Positions 12,621-26,000 are shown, counted from the stretch's first letter. The stretch: DNA of 64,000 nucleotides from Mercenaria mercenaria (GCF_021730395.1 NC_069365.1:20186001-20250000); one strand, 5' to 3'. Program-made: numbers and translations. Notes: generated by a model not told the origin, from the sequence alone.

Positions 12621-14570
12621 TATTTCTAAAATGAAACCTATACATGTAAACGCAATTTGTCCTGACAAAATACGTTGTTTTGAGCGAAGGTCTTATTCAG
12701 TGTGTAATAAAAAGAAGTGTCGAGATGTAAAACGCAATATCTTACAACGATATCACCCATGTTGATATTTTTCTTACTCAATGTTTAGGCTTAGTACTTG
12801 AGTGTATTGTACATAGTAGTCACCTAATCAATCTATTTTCACTTTCAAAAAAAAAAAAAAGGAATCCGAACTTATGATGTGCACTCTGTCGAACTCTTCT
12901 TACATGCATATATCGCCTATATCATACTTTTTAGCATGTTCATGAGTGCTTCCATATTCCGGGTATGCTTTAATCTGATAATTAAAGGCTGTCTGACCTA
13001 AATTAACTTACTTGTGAACTAAGCACTTTAACCTTTTCACAATTGTGTAGGGACCTTCAAATATTATCATATATGGCAACGATGTAATGCCGTTATCAAC
13101 CACGTCTTCTAAACACACATATATAGATATATCTATTAGTATGTTGTGTTTTTGTTATATAGTCTTGCCGACTCAAAATAAATCTTATCTTATCTTATTG
13201 TTGCGCTCGGTATTTCGGCTTAAGATTAAACATAGTGAAACGTGAATCTGTTTTAATTCCTTTTTTAGAAGAGACACCATCAGATCTTATCTTTAGATCG
13301 TCTGATTTAAAAAAAAAAAAGAACATACGACTACGAGGTATTATCGTATGCTCGTCTTTTATTTTTTAACTTAAACAATACGGAGATACTCTGAATTATA
13401 TTTACAGTGGTTATAAACATTACACTAAGAGCTATCGTGAAATGATAAACTTTCAGTTTCTTTCATTTTAAATTCTACATCTTGTTGTAAAGTGTCCGGT
13501 GTTTTATGCTTGTAAACTTTGGTCTTTATTAGATTTCATCATTACACAGGAAATCATTTTCTGCATTAGGAGAAATGGGCTGTCTGTAAATAAAAGTTCG
13601 TACGAAATAATTTTACTAATATTCTCACTAACTTCGTACAAAAGTTTTGCGAAACAGACGTACGAACTTCTTAAAATTTCCGTACGTTTTACGTTCGCAA
13701 AATCGTAGATCTAAGAACCTCGTACTAAGAAGTTTTCTGAAACAGGCCTCAGGTTCCTTACAGATGTAATATCACAATGAAAGTTCTACAGCTGTTGAAA
13801 CCTTTAAGATTACTAGTACATAATGGTTTGCTACAATCTGCAAGTAGACGTTACAGAGGAGGTTGAAAACAATAGGAACGCCAGTTTCTCAAGCCCGGAC
13901 GAGACACAAGTCGGTAATGAACGGGAATTGTTTGATCAAATATTTTGTGTTCAAATATCTTACCTAGTGATGATTCTTTGCCAGCACCTCATGCAACAAC
14001 GACGTAGTTCCTTATCAGACGTCACTTGAAATAAAACCTTCTCAACAAGTTACCGTAACTCTTACAGTGGCATACTCGATATTCTAATATGCTGAAGTTT
14101 CTGTAAAATACGCTTGCACTTAAATGTCATGGCTGCGCTACTGTATTTATACTATTATTGTTTTCGATAAAGGGCATATTAGAATCGAAATAATGTATAG
14201 AAAATAGAATAGCTGGTTGAGAGATTTGATCACCCGCGAATCTCGTTCTGAGAATCTACATATTTTATACAATAATAAATAGATTTGATTTTGTAACAGA
14301 TGATTGATTTCAAAATGCAGAATAGCACTGACTGCAAGAAGTTTCTGCAAAACTTCATGCAAATTCCTAATCCTATTCAAATTCCTAGATATATATTACA
14401 AGTATGCCGCTTTAATACTACAGACTTCTGATAAATTATATGATAGATGGAGCATATGCATTCAAACGATTCATCGAAACTGTTACAGGTACTTTCGATG
14501 CTTTCTTACAAAACGCAATGAATCTATGGCTTCAAATTATTTGCCTTATAATATACAGATCAATTTTTTT
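12621..14570. other. Intergenic DNA with two repeat fragments
   Basis: At 13135-13200 there is a retroposon-like 3' tail (TCTTGCCGACTCAAAATAAA followed by TCTTATCTTATC) that recurs at 28275-28316. At 13590-13760 an inverted repeat is built on TTCGTACGAA-type words. The open frame at 13823-14029 has a hydrophilic N-terminal half but no recognised domain. I see no confident gene. Confidence 0.35.
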
Positions 14571-15165
14571 ATGAAGATCCATTAACTGGTTCATGAGAAG
14601 AAGTCTTTTAAAGGCATTTATATCTTTAGTTCTAGTGGCCCCTAAAGGGAGCCAGATTGGGAGAGGACCTTATAATGATGCTAGATTATATCTGATGAAG
14701 ATCCAGTCAGTGGTTTATGAGAAGCCTTTTAATGGCATTTCTATTTTTAGTCCTAGTGGCCCCTAACTGCCTCCATTTGAACAAATGGGAGAGGACCTTA
14801 TAATGATGCTACAGACCAACTTTGATGAAGATCCTTCTAGCGGTTCATGAGAAGTTGTTGTTTAAAGGTATCTCTAACTTTTGGCTTTAATGGGCCAAGT
14901 GCCCCCATTTGAACAAACTTGTGACAGGACCTTATAATGATGCTACAGACCAATTTTGATGAAGATCCATCAAGCGGTTCATGAGAAGAAGTTTTTTAAG
15001 GTTTTTCCATTTTTAGCTCTGGCGGCCCCTAAACGGGGCCAAGGTGAACCATTTGAACAAACTTGATAGAGGGCCACGCCAGGAAGATGTGAAAATGTGG
15101 ACTCCGTACCATCCACCTATACAAATAGCTCACCCTGAACCTTCGGTTCAGACGAGCTAAAAAGG
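14571..15165 (+). mobile_element. Hairpin-ended tandem-core element
   Basis: ATGAAGATCC recurs at about 14571, 14696, 14825 and 14959, so four diverged monomers of about 125-135 bp make up the core. The right end is AGCTCACCCTGAACCTTCGG followed by TTCAGACGAGCTAAAA, a strong hairpin with the stem CTGAACC/GGTTCAG. The architecture fits non-autonomous pearl/Helitron-like elements of bivalves. No protein is encoded. Confidence 0.6.
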
Positions 15166-15420
15166 GGGCATAATTCATGAAATATTGGTGCAAGAGTTTT
15201 GGCCCTTGAATAATATGTTACTGGTGATGTTGTGGAACAACTATCAACTGCCCGCATCAAATCCATTTAGAAATAGCAAAGATATAGTGAAAGTGCATAA
15301 AAACTAACCAAAGGGGAAACATTCATGAAATATTGGGAGTCAAGAGATACGGCCCTTGTGTGGAACCAACGCTGAAGCTGGGTCGAGTAGCATAGCTCTC
15401 CATATAGTCAAGATAAAAAT
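15166..15420 (+). repeat. Dispersed repeat around AATTCATGAAATATTGG
   Basis: The block CATAATTCATGAAATATTGG, then GTGCAAGAG, GGCCCTTG and a later ATATAGTGAAAGTGC recurs at 62225-62360 (there CACAATTCATGAAATATTGG ... AAAGTGAAAGTGCC). It is a short dispersed repeat adjoining the tandem-core element. Confidence 0.5.
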
Positions 15421-16252
15421 TGGGCAGGTACGTTCTTAGTGATGCCTACTTGTTGAAGTAAGGGATGTAACTCCCATCTTGAAAAGGATCAGGGCCTTGT
15501 TTAAATCATGTCTGGTTATGTCCTGCAAATTGAGCATGCTGAAATGCTACCCTTTTAATCCTTAATAAAGTAAATGAATAGTGGATATGAATACAAAAGG
15601 GCACAAACTCATTCTGAAACCCTCAATTTCAAAGCCCTGAATAATTTCACTGATGGCAAGCAAATATGTCCCAGAGATAGTTTTAGAAGTTCGAGGAAAA
15701 ATCTCTAGGCTACAGTGTGGAATGAAATGATTTTTACTAACGTTATAAGCCAAAATGGCAGTGTCCTGTTAAGGTACCTAGCACAATTGTAACATATTAA
15801 AATACTGAAGAAAAACTACAGAATTATTAAAGAGAATGTGTATTGATGTATCAACATTTGTATTTGTGTAGGTTGAAATCAAATAAATTGCTATTCCCAT
15901 TCAGTGTTTTCAATATATATCTAGCTAGCCGTGCCGCAAGACTCAATGGCAAAGCAATAAAATATGCAACATAAATGGCAAAACTGAACAGAACAGATTG
16001 AAAGGTAAAGAAAATTCTTGTAGCAGTATACATCAGTATGCTTTATCGTACTTTTAAAGAACCTTGAAGAGTTCAGTATTAATTAACATGCATTGTACAA
16101 TGTGATTCGGAGCACGTTACTGAACTGAAATTGTTCTTTTAACCAAGATTAGAGCTCAGCAATAAGAAAATAATAAATGTGAAAGAATAAAACTAGTACC
16201 AGAAACAAACCTTAGCATGGCTGCAATAAAAGATAAATATTTTAAGAACATT
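15421..16252. other. Intergenic DNA, nothing recognised
   Basis: No coding exon, RNA gene or clear repeat was found in this stretch downstream of the SREBP gene. Confidence 0.3.
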
Positions 16253-16449
16253 TAACCTTTAGCCTGCTGGCAGCAAGTGATTCTGCCTTTGCTACCAGTG
16301 CAGACTAAGATCAGCCTGCACATCATGGTCTGCCCTTTTCGCTATTCAGTCAGTAAATTTTCAGTGAACACCCCTTTGAATAACAAATGGTACTGCTCAA
16401 ATTTAATGATGGACAAGTTCATTATAGAAATTTAGCAGGGTAAGGGTAA
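16253..16449 (+). mobile_element. MITE with TAACCTTTAGC termini, copy 2
   Basis: Closely similar to the element at 7499-7695, beginning TAACCTTTAGCCTGCTGG. The right terminus is eroded to TAGCAGGGTAAGGGTA. Non-coding. Confidence 0.7.
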
Positions 16450-16643
16450 AGTAGTACTTTGCTGCTGTACTTTTAACATTGCGATGTTTACTCAGGTAAC
16501 ATTACTATAGTTAACTACAAATTTTAGACTTGTATTTCAATCATTCAACTTGTTTTGTTCTGTAAGTTTCTTTTCTATGTTTCACTTCTGCTTGTGGGAA
16601 AAACAATACTGAACACAATGTTTTCACATTCTCAATTTACATT

Positions 16644-16649
16644 TTTATT
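16644..16649 (-). terminator. Candidate SREBP polyadenylation signal
   Basis: The minus strand reads AATAAA about 360 bases past the SREBP stop codon. It is the best-placed signal seen and gives a 3' UTR of roughly 0.4 kb. It is not confirmed by transcript data. Confidence 0.45.
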
Positions 16650-17006
16650 CTGCAACATTTTTATATGAAGAGACAAAAAATGAACAAATAATGACAATCT
16701 AATATAAATCTAACAAAACATTCTTCTGAATTTCAGACATTTGACATCTTAAATAGGCAGGCCTTACATGACTTTAATTAACACTTTAATTCATCAAGAA
16801 AAACGCAACTGTTCTGAAAAAGCATTGCCATGAAAATAGTATTTCACAGGATTCACCTCCCAAACGTTCAAAATTTCAACCTTAAATAAATACACGCATG
16901 AAACATACATTCTCAACTACAAAAATACAACTTTTAACAGGTTTTTTTCCATTCTTTCAATGCAGTTTTTTTTCATCACGCATGTATAAAGTCAATAATT
17001 CAACAA

Positions 17007-20000
17007 TCAACACTGAACAGTTGCACTTTGTACATGGCTCTTCTCTTCTAACAACATCAAAGTCCGTCTACAACTCTGTACAGATTTTTTATCACCCAAA
17101 ACTTCATAAAGACGGCTAGCCTCTGATATGAGCGTTGCACGGTCCCCAGGACCTGCCATGAGGGACTCTGGCAGATGACGTCCAGCCATCAATAGAGCAG
17201 TGGCCTGTTCTCTATCTGGTGTCTCACTGTCAGAATCTTCTGACAACTCTGTAAAATACGACATAGTTGTGTTAATATTGCACTTTCCAGCTTTATTTGA
17301 ACTAAAACCATGTTTTAATATACCAAACAATATGCGGTTACAAGCCTGCAGAATAATTTCACGAGGGCACAGCAATTCTCAGCGCCTACATGGCGCCAAA
17401 GGATATATCCAAGTGACATCAATATTTTCAAATTAGAATAACAAATGATGTAACATGTTTTTAATAAGTTGTACCTTAAACTAGCAATGCTGCTCATTTA
17501 AAAAATGACAACAAATTAGTCTGTTCATTCATCTTAGTACATATGTACTGATGCAGTAAACAAATGTAACAATGAATATACAAACCTTTTTCTTCCCGAG
17601 ATATTCTTCTTCTAATAATACTTCTGTCCAACAACTGTTGTGTGCGGGCTGGGTTGGCTCCAGCCATCATGCGGCCTGTAGCCTCATGTAAAAACACCTG
17701 TAACAAATTCAACCATATGTTTATCAAAATCTTACAATAATGGGATATACAGAAGCTGTTGAAAATAAGCAAACTGTTTCAGAAATATCTGTCTGATGTC
17801 AAGTTACAGAAACTGGTGAAACAAACAAAATCTGTGTCAGATATATCCCTCAAATGTAAACTAACAGATAATGATTATTCACTGAAGTGAAAAGAAAATA
17901 CCATTCTGTTTTAGTATAATAATAAAACTTAAATCAAACTCTCTTTTCTCTCAAAGTATTCTGAAATTCAAGAACATGTACCTAAATTGTTAACAGTAAC
18001 AAGATCAACATATCTAACATTTCTCTTAAGTGGTATAAAACTTCTTAAACCGTCAAGTACTTGAATAACTTTAGTATATACAAACCCTGGGTAATGCAGA
18101 TTTATTATCTTGTGCCAACTTTCTGAGACTGGTAAGGTCTTGCTGGAATGCTATCAGTTCTGTCTGAGAGGCATTGTCTCTCTCTCCACTGCTCTGTTCT
18201 TTCTCCCAGATCTCCGTCCTTGTAGCCAGTAACCAATCACAAACCAGCAACTGTATAGCCTGAAACAAAGGGAGATAATGTAGGTATAGGCTGTAAAGTA
18301 GTGAACGGTGTTCTGCACTCATCACATAGCAGTAACACTTCAGCACTCTTGCCATTATCGGACTTTATTTGTTGCCCTTCTTCAGAATTTCAGCTAAGTA
18401 CAATTAGTAAGTTAACCTATCAGCACAAAAAACCAATTTGTTTATTCTAGTAAACAACAACATTACATTCATCTTATTATAGCATGATCATGGCATCTTT
18501 GCACTACTGGTAGAAATGTAGAACTGTCTTTGCCTTTATTAAAACCTTGCACTACTGGAAGAAACATGGAACTGTCTTTGCCTTCATAAGAACTTTGCAC
18601 TACAGGTAGAAACTTAGAATTGTCTTTGCCTTTATTAGCACTACAGGTGAAAATGTAGAACTGTCTTTGCCTTCATTAAAACTTTGCAGTACAAGTGGAA
18701 TTGTAGAACTGTCTTTGCTTTTGTTAGAACTTTGCACTACAGGTAGAAACGTAGAACTGTCTTTGCCTTCATTAGAACTTTGCACTACAGGTGGAATTGT
18801 AGAACTGTCTTTGCTTTTGTTAGAACTTTGCACTACAGGTGGAATTGTAGAACTGTCTTTGCTTTTGTTAGAACTGTCTTAACTGTCGAAACTTTATCTG
18901 TAGTTGTTCCAGGTTTAATATTAGAGTGACTGAGTGTTACCAAAGTTTCTCTGACAGGTACTCCTGTTAAACCACTGTTGTATCCATGTTGAGTATTTGC
19001 TGCCATGACATGACCAGTTATTGCACTGCAGGAACACTGCACAGCTTGATATACATGCAATGCAACTACAATGCACAACCAGCACATGCTCAATACAATA
19101 TCACTTCCCACATGTTGCATATTCTAGATTTCCCTGCTCCAGCATTCCAAAGCATTTCTTAGATATTTTGAAGAGACCAATAATAACCCAGAACAATGGA
19201 ATCATATCTGTCATTGTTGTAGTGCAACTGGAGGCTGGCAAGGTCCCAGCTGTTCATCCCAAATGTCATATTTCAAAAACAACTGTCTTCACAAATATCC
19301 ATCTTAAAGAATTGGTTCTAGTTTTTCTCTACTTTGGGCTGTCCATTACTTGACGGCCACTAATCTTTCATAATGATCGGAGGTTAACTTGATAATTTTA
19401 AACCTTCAGCTACATTCAATGTAATTTAAATTGAAAATTGCTTTGTTAGTCCTTACCTGTGTAATATCTGCATTCTCACTGGTATAAGACAGTTTAAGAC
19501 TCTCTCTGAGAAGACGGCCAGCCCTGTCACACTGTCTGATTACAGAGTACAAGTTTGAACCATGGCTGTTTCCTAGGAAATTTCTTCTTGCTCTAAAAGC
19601 CACTAACACTGACTTTGGCAGAGGGTCACTGAAATAAAAAATTTTTATTACAGAACATGATACTGATAGATACTAGTACTAGTTCAAACGTACATTCTTT
19701 CTGTCGGTTTTCTTTATGCTTGTATTTGTAGAATTCTGTCTTCAGTATAAGCTGAAATACCCATAGATTCCTAGTGATGCAGTATATAAACTAATAAATA
19801 GCAACCTCCTTTATTTCATTCTTCAACAAAAGTTAAAAATATTTGTTTCTCTCTCTAAGACTTAATTGTAAGGTTTTGTCAAAATAATATAAACACCTAC
19901 ATAAGCTGTCCTCTTTCAAACTCACAAAGATTTGTTTAAAGGCTAAACTGAGACATTAAGCCAGCAAAAAAAGCAGTTTTATACTCACTCAGACTGTTGT

Positions 20001-23000
20001 AGTTTCTTTGGGAATGAGTCGACCATCGGAAAACTACGCTCAGCATTTTCATCATCACCTATCAACCAGTACACAGCCACTGATACAACTGCTGCCCACC
20101 ATGCAGAGGCCTCATCCATTTCTGATAGACAAATTTATATCAACTTATTTAAAACATAACTAAACATTCAACCAGACATTTTAGCAATACACGACGTCAG
20201 TTTAATTCCAAGTTTATTTTCCAAACAAAATGGTTCATTCAGCCAAATCTGTGATTGAAGTATTACTTTCCAAAACCCTAAAACAGCAATTTTTTCTGTT
20301 AGGTCAAAATCAATTCAAATTATTAAGCACTATTTCAGACCTATAAAAAGAAAACAGTAAGTGAACAATTTTTTTTTTTTTATAAACTGTAACAGAGCAC
20401 ATCCTTTGCTGACAAAAAGTATACTCAGTTACACAGTTCAGAACATTTCAATCCTGTTCAAAGCATATCACTAGTTAACACTGAATTCAAATATAGAACC
20501 GATCAAACTTTTCTACTATGCAAAGGGAGACAACTGCTACATGATGTACTAACCTGGTACTTCCAAGGCTGACAGATTAGAAACTCCATCTTTAATCCCG
20601 AGAGAGGAGGCCTCAGTGAGGAGCTGTGTATACAGTATGATCTCTGACGCCTGTGAACCACCATCTAATGATCTGTTGCCAGGGGTTACCAATGTATACA
20701 GTGATCTATCCAACAGGTGCTCTCTAAACTGCTGAGTCACCTGCGCTAATGGGTCAGCTGCAAAACGAGTTAATATGTTAATAATTGCCACCATTATGTG
20801 GTAGGCTAATAAAATACCATCAAAGAAAATGAATATTGATTTTATTTCATCTAAACATTTCAAGTTCAAAGCTCATTTCCTTTACATACTATTTTATGTC
20901 TGCCTTGGTACAGGCATTGCAATAAAATATCAAATATTTACAATTTAATCCTTTTGTGAACAAAAATCAAGTAATTGACATATTTCTTTCTACTGACTTC
21001 TATTTTTCAATGTTTATGTTGCTATATATTTGCAGAAAGTAGATTGGTTTTACCTTCTGAAGGGCATGTGGTGAAAATGCTACTCTTGCAGCCAAGTTTC
21101 CAATCTTGGTCCACAAAGAATCTGTGTCCTTCAGGGTGGCACAGCCACTGCACGCTAGCTGGAATTTGATCTACACTGTGCGACATAGTGTATCTTGCAC
21201 AGCTCAGGAAATATCTCTAAAATAAGAAAGTTGTGTTCAATAAGACTAAACATTTCTTGGTATTTATCAGGTTCCCTTCATCACGTCAATGGATTTAAGA
21301 CTTATTCTAACATGACCAGCAAATAACCTACATACACATAGGAGAAAATCAATCCACGGTTATCTTGCAATAACCCATGCGTGTGCAAATCCAGGAAGTA
21401 GTGACGTCATCCTCTATGTATAGAATGATCCAGGTGTAGTATGAGGTGTAGTTCATGTCGTAAAAAGTAGTCACCATTTTTTTCTAACACTATTGTTTCA
21501 AGTATGTCATGCTAGAATCGAAATAAGTTCCCAAGTGTCATTTATTGTAGAATGACCAGAGTTTTTCGTTATGTGAAACAATATATCACTTAGGCCTATG
21601 GCCTTCGTGATATATTCTTATGCATAGAACCCAAAACACTGGTTATTCTACGATAAACCACACTTGGGAACTTATTATTTCTTAAATTACATGAGCCATA
21701 CATGTCTTTTAGACAAGAAATTTTAACAATTTAAGAAACATCGGAAGAGAAAGTTATGTTTTTTTTAATATATGCAGAACTTACAGCCATGAACTTGAGT
21801 TTTCCAGCTGTAACCCTGAGAGCTGTTGAGATGTAGATCTCTGCCTGTGTTGCCCCTGATACTGACTCACCAGCTGCCTCTGCTAGGTTGACTGAACATA
21901 ATCCAAGGTTCAATCCCCACATGCTACTTCCAGGTATCAGACCTAAAAATGTGAAAATTACAATAAAAATCATCTTCATTGACAGAAGAAATCAGTTTTT
22001 AAGTACAGATATATTTTTCTCATTAGCCTTACTAACAACAATCAAATTAGGCAAAGGAGTCAGACAACTTGTCTGACTAACACTATTTTGTAAATATAAC
22101 ATTTCATATTTTTTATCATCAAAATAACATTTATGAGTTTAAGATCAAAATATATATTTGCAAAAACATACTTCTAGGAACTTTTTAAAACAAGTGAATT
22201 CATACATGTATAATAATTTTCAATCTAATACTATTTCAAGGTGAAACATACAAATACACATATACTCTAGAATAGGTTATAACACTGACAATACTTAAAA
22301 GGACTGGAACAAAACGATTACATCTGAAACCTGTTCTCTTATATAAATACACATGCATAATGATTATGCATGTGTATTTATATAAGAGAACAGGTTTCAG
22401 ATATTAATGTATGATCAAAAACCTTACCAGCTAAATGAAGTTGATGTAGCTTGAAATAGGCTATGGCAGCATCTCTAGCTGAATTCTTCACATCAGATGG
22501 CTCTACGGTCCTTTTTCTGATACCCCCAGCACGACAGAACAACCAACGTCCAATGTATATCTTGTGAAATATCTGTCTGAAAACCTGCCATATCAAGCTA
22601 GCAACCAGGTCCAGTTTGGAGGTTGGTAAAGGTCGTCCAAGAGTCTGTAATGCTTGTCTCCACTGGTTTGCAGCTGCTGAATAGTCTCCCTTGAAAAATG
22701 AATTAATACTTAAAGTTTGTATTCTAAACCTTCCTTGTATGCCACATCATGTCCATGATGCTGACCATAATTATTAAGTACTGACCGAGTTTTCAGTAGT
22801 TATGTCATAATCAGTTCTTCCTTTAAAATGTTTGTGATCACAACATTCTCATGCATGCATATCTGGTGTTGTGACCCACAAGCTAATACTAACAATGCCC
22901 AAAAATGTGTTTTGCACATATTTTCTGTATCAGTAAAGGTAAAGGATTTACTACAATTCCTGCATGAGAAAATGCAAACGGTTAGCTTTCTTGTTATCAG

Positions 23001-26000
23001 TTACCTGCTTAAACCTTTAACAGCAACAAGAATATCATAGAGATTTACCCTTGCCGAGTCCTGTTCTGCCTGGTTCCTGTGTCTCCAATAGGCTGTAGAA
23101 GCTTCACTGTTTTTATTGGTAACTGGTTCCCCAAAGATAAACAACCTTGCTAACACAACAGCAACTATCACACCATTCAGTAACCATAGCAACAACGTGG
23201 GGATAAGCCCAGAATTCCACAATGACGAAGATCCTGTAAATATTAAACATTAATGCATTTTATTTTCAATTCTAAAACAAAAATCTTACAAAATATAACA
23301 AATTCTTCTTGTAAAAATGGAATATCAGCAGTTAACTTTAAGTACATCCCATAACCTTACTGCATATTTATGCTATTTAAAATAACTTGAAGACAGAACT
23401 AGAACTAACTACAACATGGCTAAATCTTTATGTACTATATTGTCTATCTGCAAATACAAGCTGACGAATATATGCTAAGTTAATTAAACCATAAATGCCT
23501 GTGTTTACAAATTTATTATATGCAGTGATTAATGAATTATATAGAGGATATTATCACATGTATGTTTTTCCTGTTGAAACATAAAAATTTCTTCTTTCTT
23601 TACCTATTATAGATCAAGTAAATGCGACCAACGTCTCCAATCAATAAACGTCAACGTCAAGGCTTTATTACACTAGTGTATTATCAAATATATGAAATGG
23701 CTTTATTTCACTCCCACGACGTCAAACGTGATAAAAGGACCATATTCTATCAATTAATGATTGAATGTATTCTTTCAGGTAATAATTAAATACCTGTTGA
23801 CACTTCTTCAATTCCGTGCAGCTGTCTGCCAGCAAAGCCAGACTGGTATGATGCTGAGCCTGGCACACCACTGGCCTCAAATATCGCACCAAATGGATTA
23901 AATGCCAGAACACCCAACATAAATACACATAAAGTGAATCTAGTCTTGTCAGCCATACCATTGGTGGAGAAGCTGGACTGTGAATCTGCAATAGTAATAC
24001 AAGTTGTCACAACACCATTCAAATTACATCTGTAGAGACAGAAATTACATGAACTTTCTTGTTAGCAACAGAACAATGAAAGTATCATAATTACTTCTTA
24101 ACAATATATTATGATAGCATACCTTTTAGAATCAAACAGCAGCAGCAGTAATGTGCTGTATTTAACAACTTAGCAACTTAACAACTCTACAACATAGTTT
24201 CAGTGCAACATTTCCAAACAGCAATTAAATCTGTGTGTTTAATTGTAAGTTTTACCTTGTTCCGTAACTTCCGTAACAGTAATTATATAAGCACTCACCC
24301 ATTTCATCATAGACTGGACTGCCCGGGGAGGAATCACTATCACTGCTCATGTCAGAACCGGGAGGAGTCATCATACCAAGGTCTTCTGTTGTGTCCTTGG
24401 ATAACAACAGTAACTCTTGCAAATCTGAAACCCAAATCAAGTGTTTCTTAGGAGGAATCATGGAAGTACTGTGAAGTCACTAAAATTAACAAATTCAATT
24501 TTGATTAAAATTCACATTTTGTAAGACAATTCAATTATATCTATGTCTACCACTATAAAGGAGTACAGTAGCCAGGTTAAACCTGAAACCTGTTCAAACC
24601 TGGATAGTAATACATAATTCATACTTTGTTTCTTAGCTGCCATTTTCAATTGTAGATTTTCTCTCTTCAACCGCTCATTTTGACTGAGCAGGTAGCGGAT
24701 GTAGTCTATTGCTTTCCTCAATATTGCCGACTTGTTCAACTGAAATATATAATCTTTACATAAAGTAGGATGCATACTAAGATAGACGAAAACAAAAGGG
24801 TTTAAAATTTGTAGTACTGCATTTTCATAAACTACAAGACATTTACCAAGTTAAGGATTCCACAATGTCTATTTTATAACCAATTAATGAAAAGTTCTTA
24901 CTTGAAAATATATTAACTATTCTTACTTGAAAATATAATAACTAAAAATAAGGAATATTCATACATGTGCAATTTTTTTAACAAAATGTTTGAAAATGAG
25001 ATTGTGTCTTCTTGTTGAGGTAATCTTTATCCATGTCCTTTTCTGCTGCTTTAACACTCCCAGTTATTGCACTGCAGGAACATTGCACAGTGTAATATAC
25101 ATGCAATGCAACTACAATGCACAACCAAGCAATGTCATCTCCTGTAACTAGTATCCCAACCTTTCTATGAGCCAATACTGTGCCTATGCTGTGAATGCCA
25201 TCAAGTTGTCCAGTCTTCCACCTCCTATTTCTTCTGCTACTCGAAATCACTAATCTAATAATCTAATCAAACAAAATTGCTCTCACCTTAGCTTCTGTAC
25301 CAGCCACCAAATCTTTCAGTTCTGTAATTTTGTCATTGATGCTCAGTCTGTAACGCTTTTCTATTGCATTATGAGATGTTCGCTTCTCTCCCTTTACAGG
25401 CTTTCCCTCACTCTTTACCTGGCTCAGTCTATTTATAGGCACCTTTTCATTGGTTCTTTCAACCATCTGAATGGGAATATTTGTGGTAACAATAGTACTG
25501 CCACTAGACACAATGTTCTGAATGGGTCGAACTGTTGAAGTTTTGGCAACCTGTTGGGTATGAATCTGAACAGGTGATGAGGCCGGACCAGGATTAGTTT
25601 GTATCTGTATTGGCGATGGTGTCTGGACATATGTTGGTGATGAACTGATCTGTAATGAGGATGGTGATGGGGCATTCTGGATGGAGATCGGACTGGATAC
25701 TTGCACTGGAGATCCTACACCAGACACTTGCAGCTGACTTCCACTACTACTAGACTTCAACTGATTCTGCAGTTGTAACAACTGTAATGGAAAAATTTTC
25801 AAGTTTAAAAGAAATTGGGACATTTTAATACAATAAACTTCTATGATAACATCAAATAAGTGACAGGAAATGTGACTACTATAAAGTTTTCCTAAAATGG
25901 TTTAAACAAAATCAACACAAATTCCATAACATGATGTACTTAAATAAGACCTTACACTGAGCAGATGTTTAACTTCTTCAATTATTCCAATTACTATTCC

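Noticed and set aside
18600-19120. Open frames on both strands (77, 71 and 95 codons) in SREBP intron 13
   Set aside because: They run through a 48-bp tandem repeat whose length is a multiple of three, and through the intronic paired repeat. They are not joined to the SREBP frame and have no domain.
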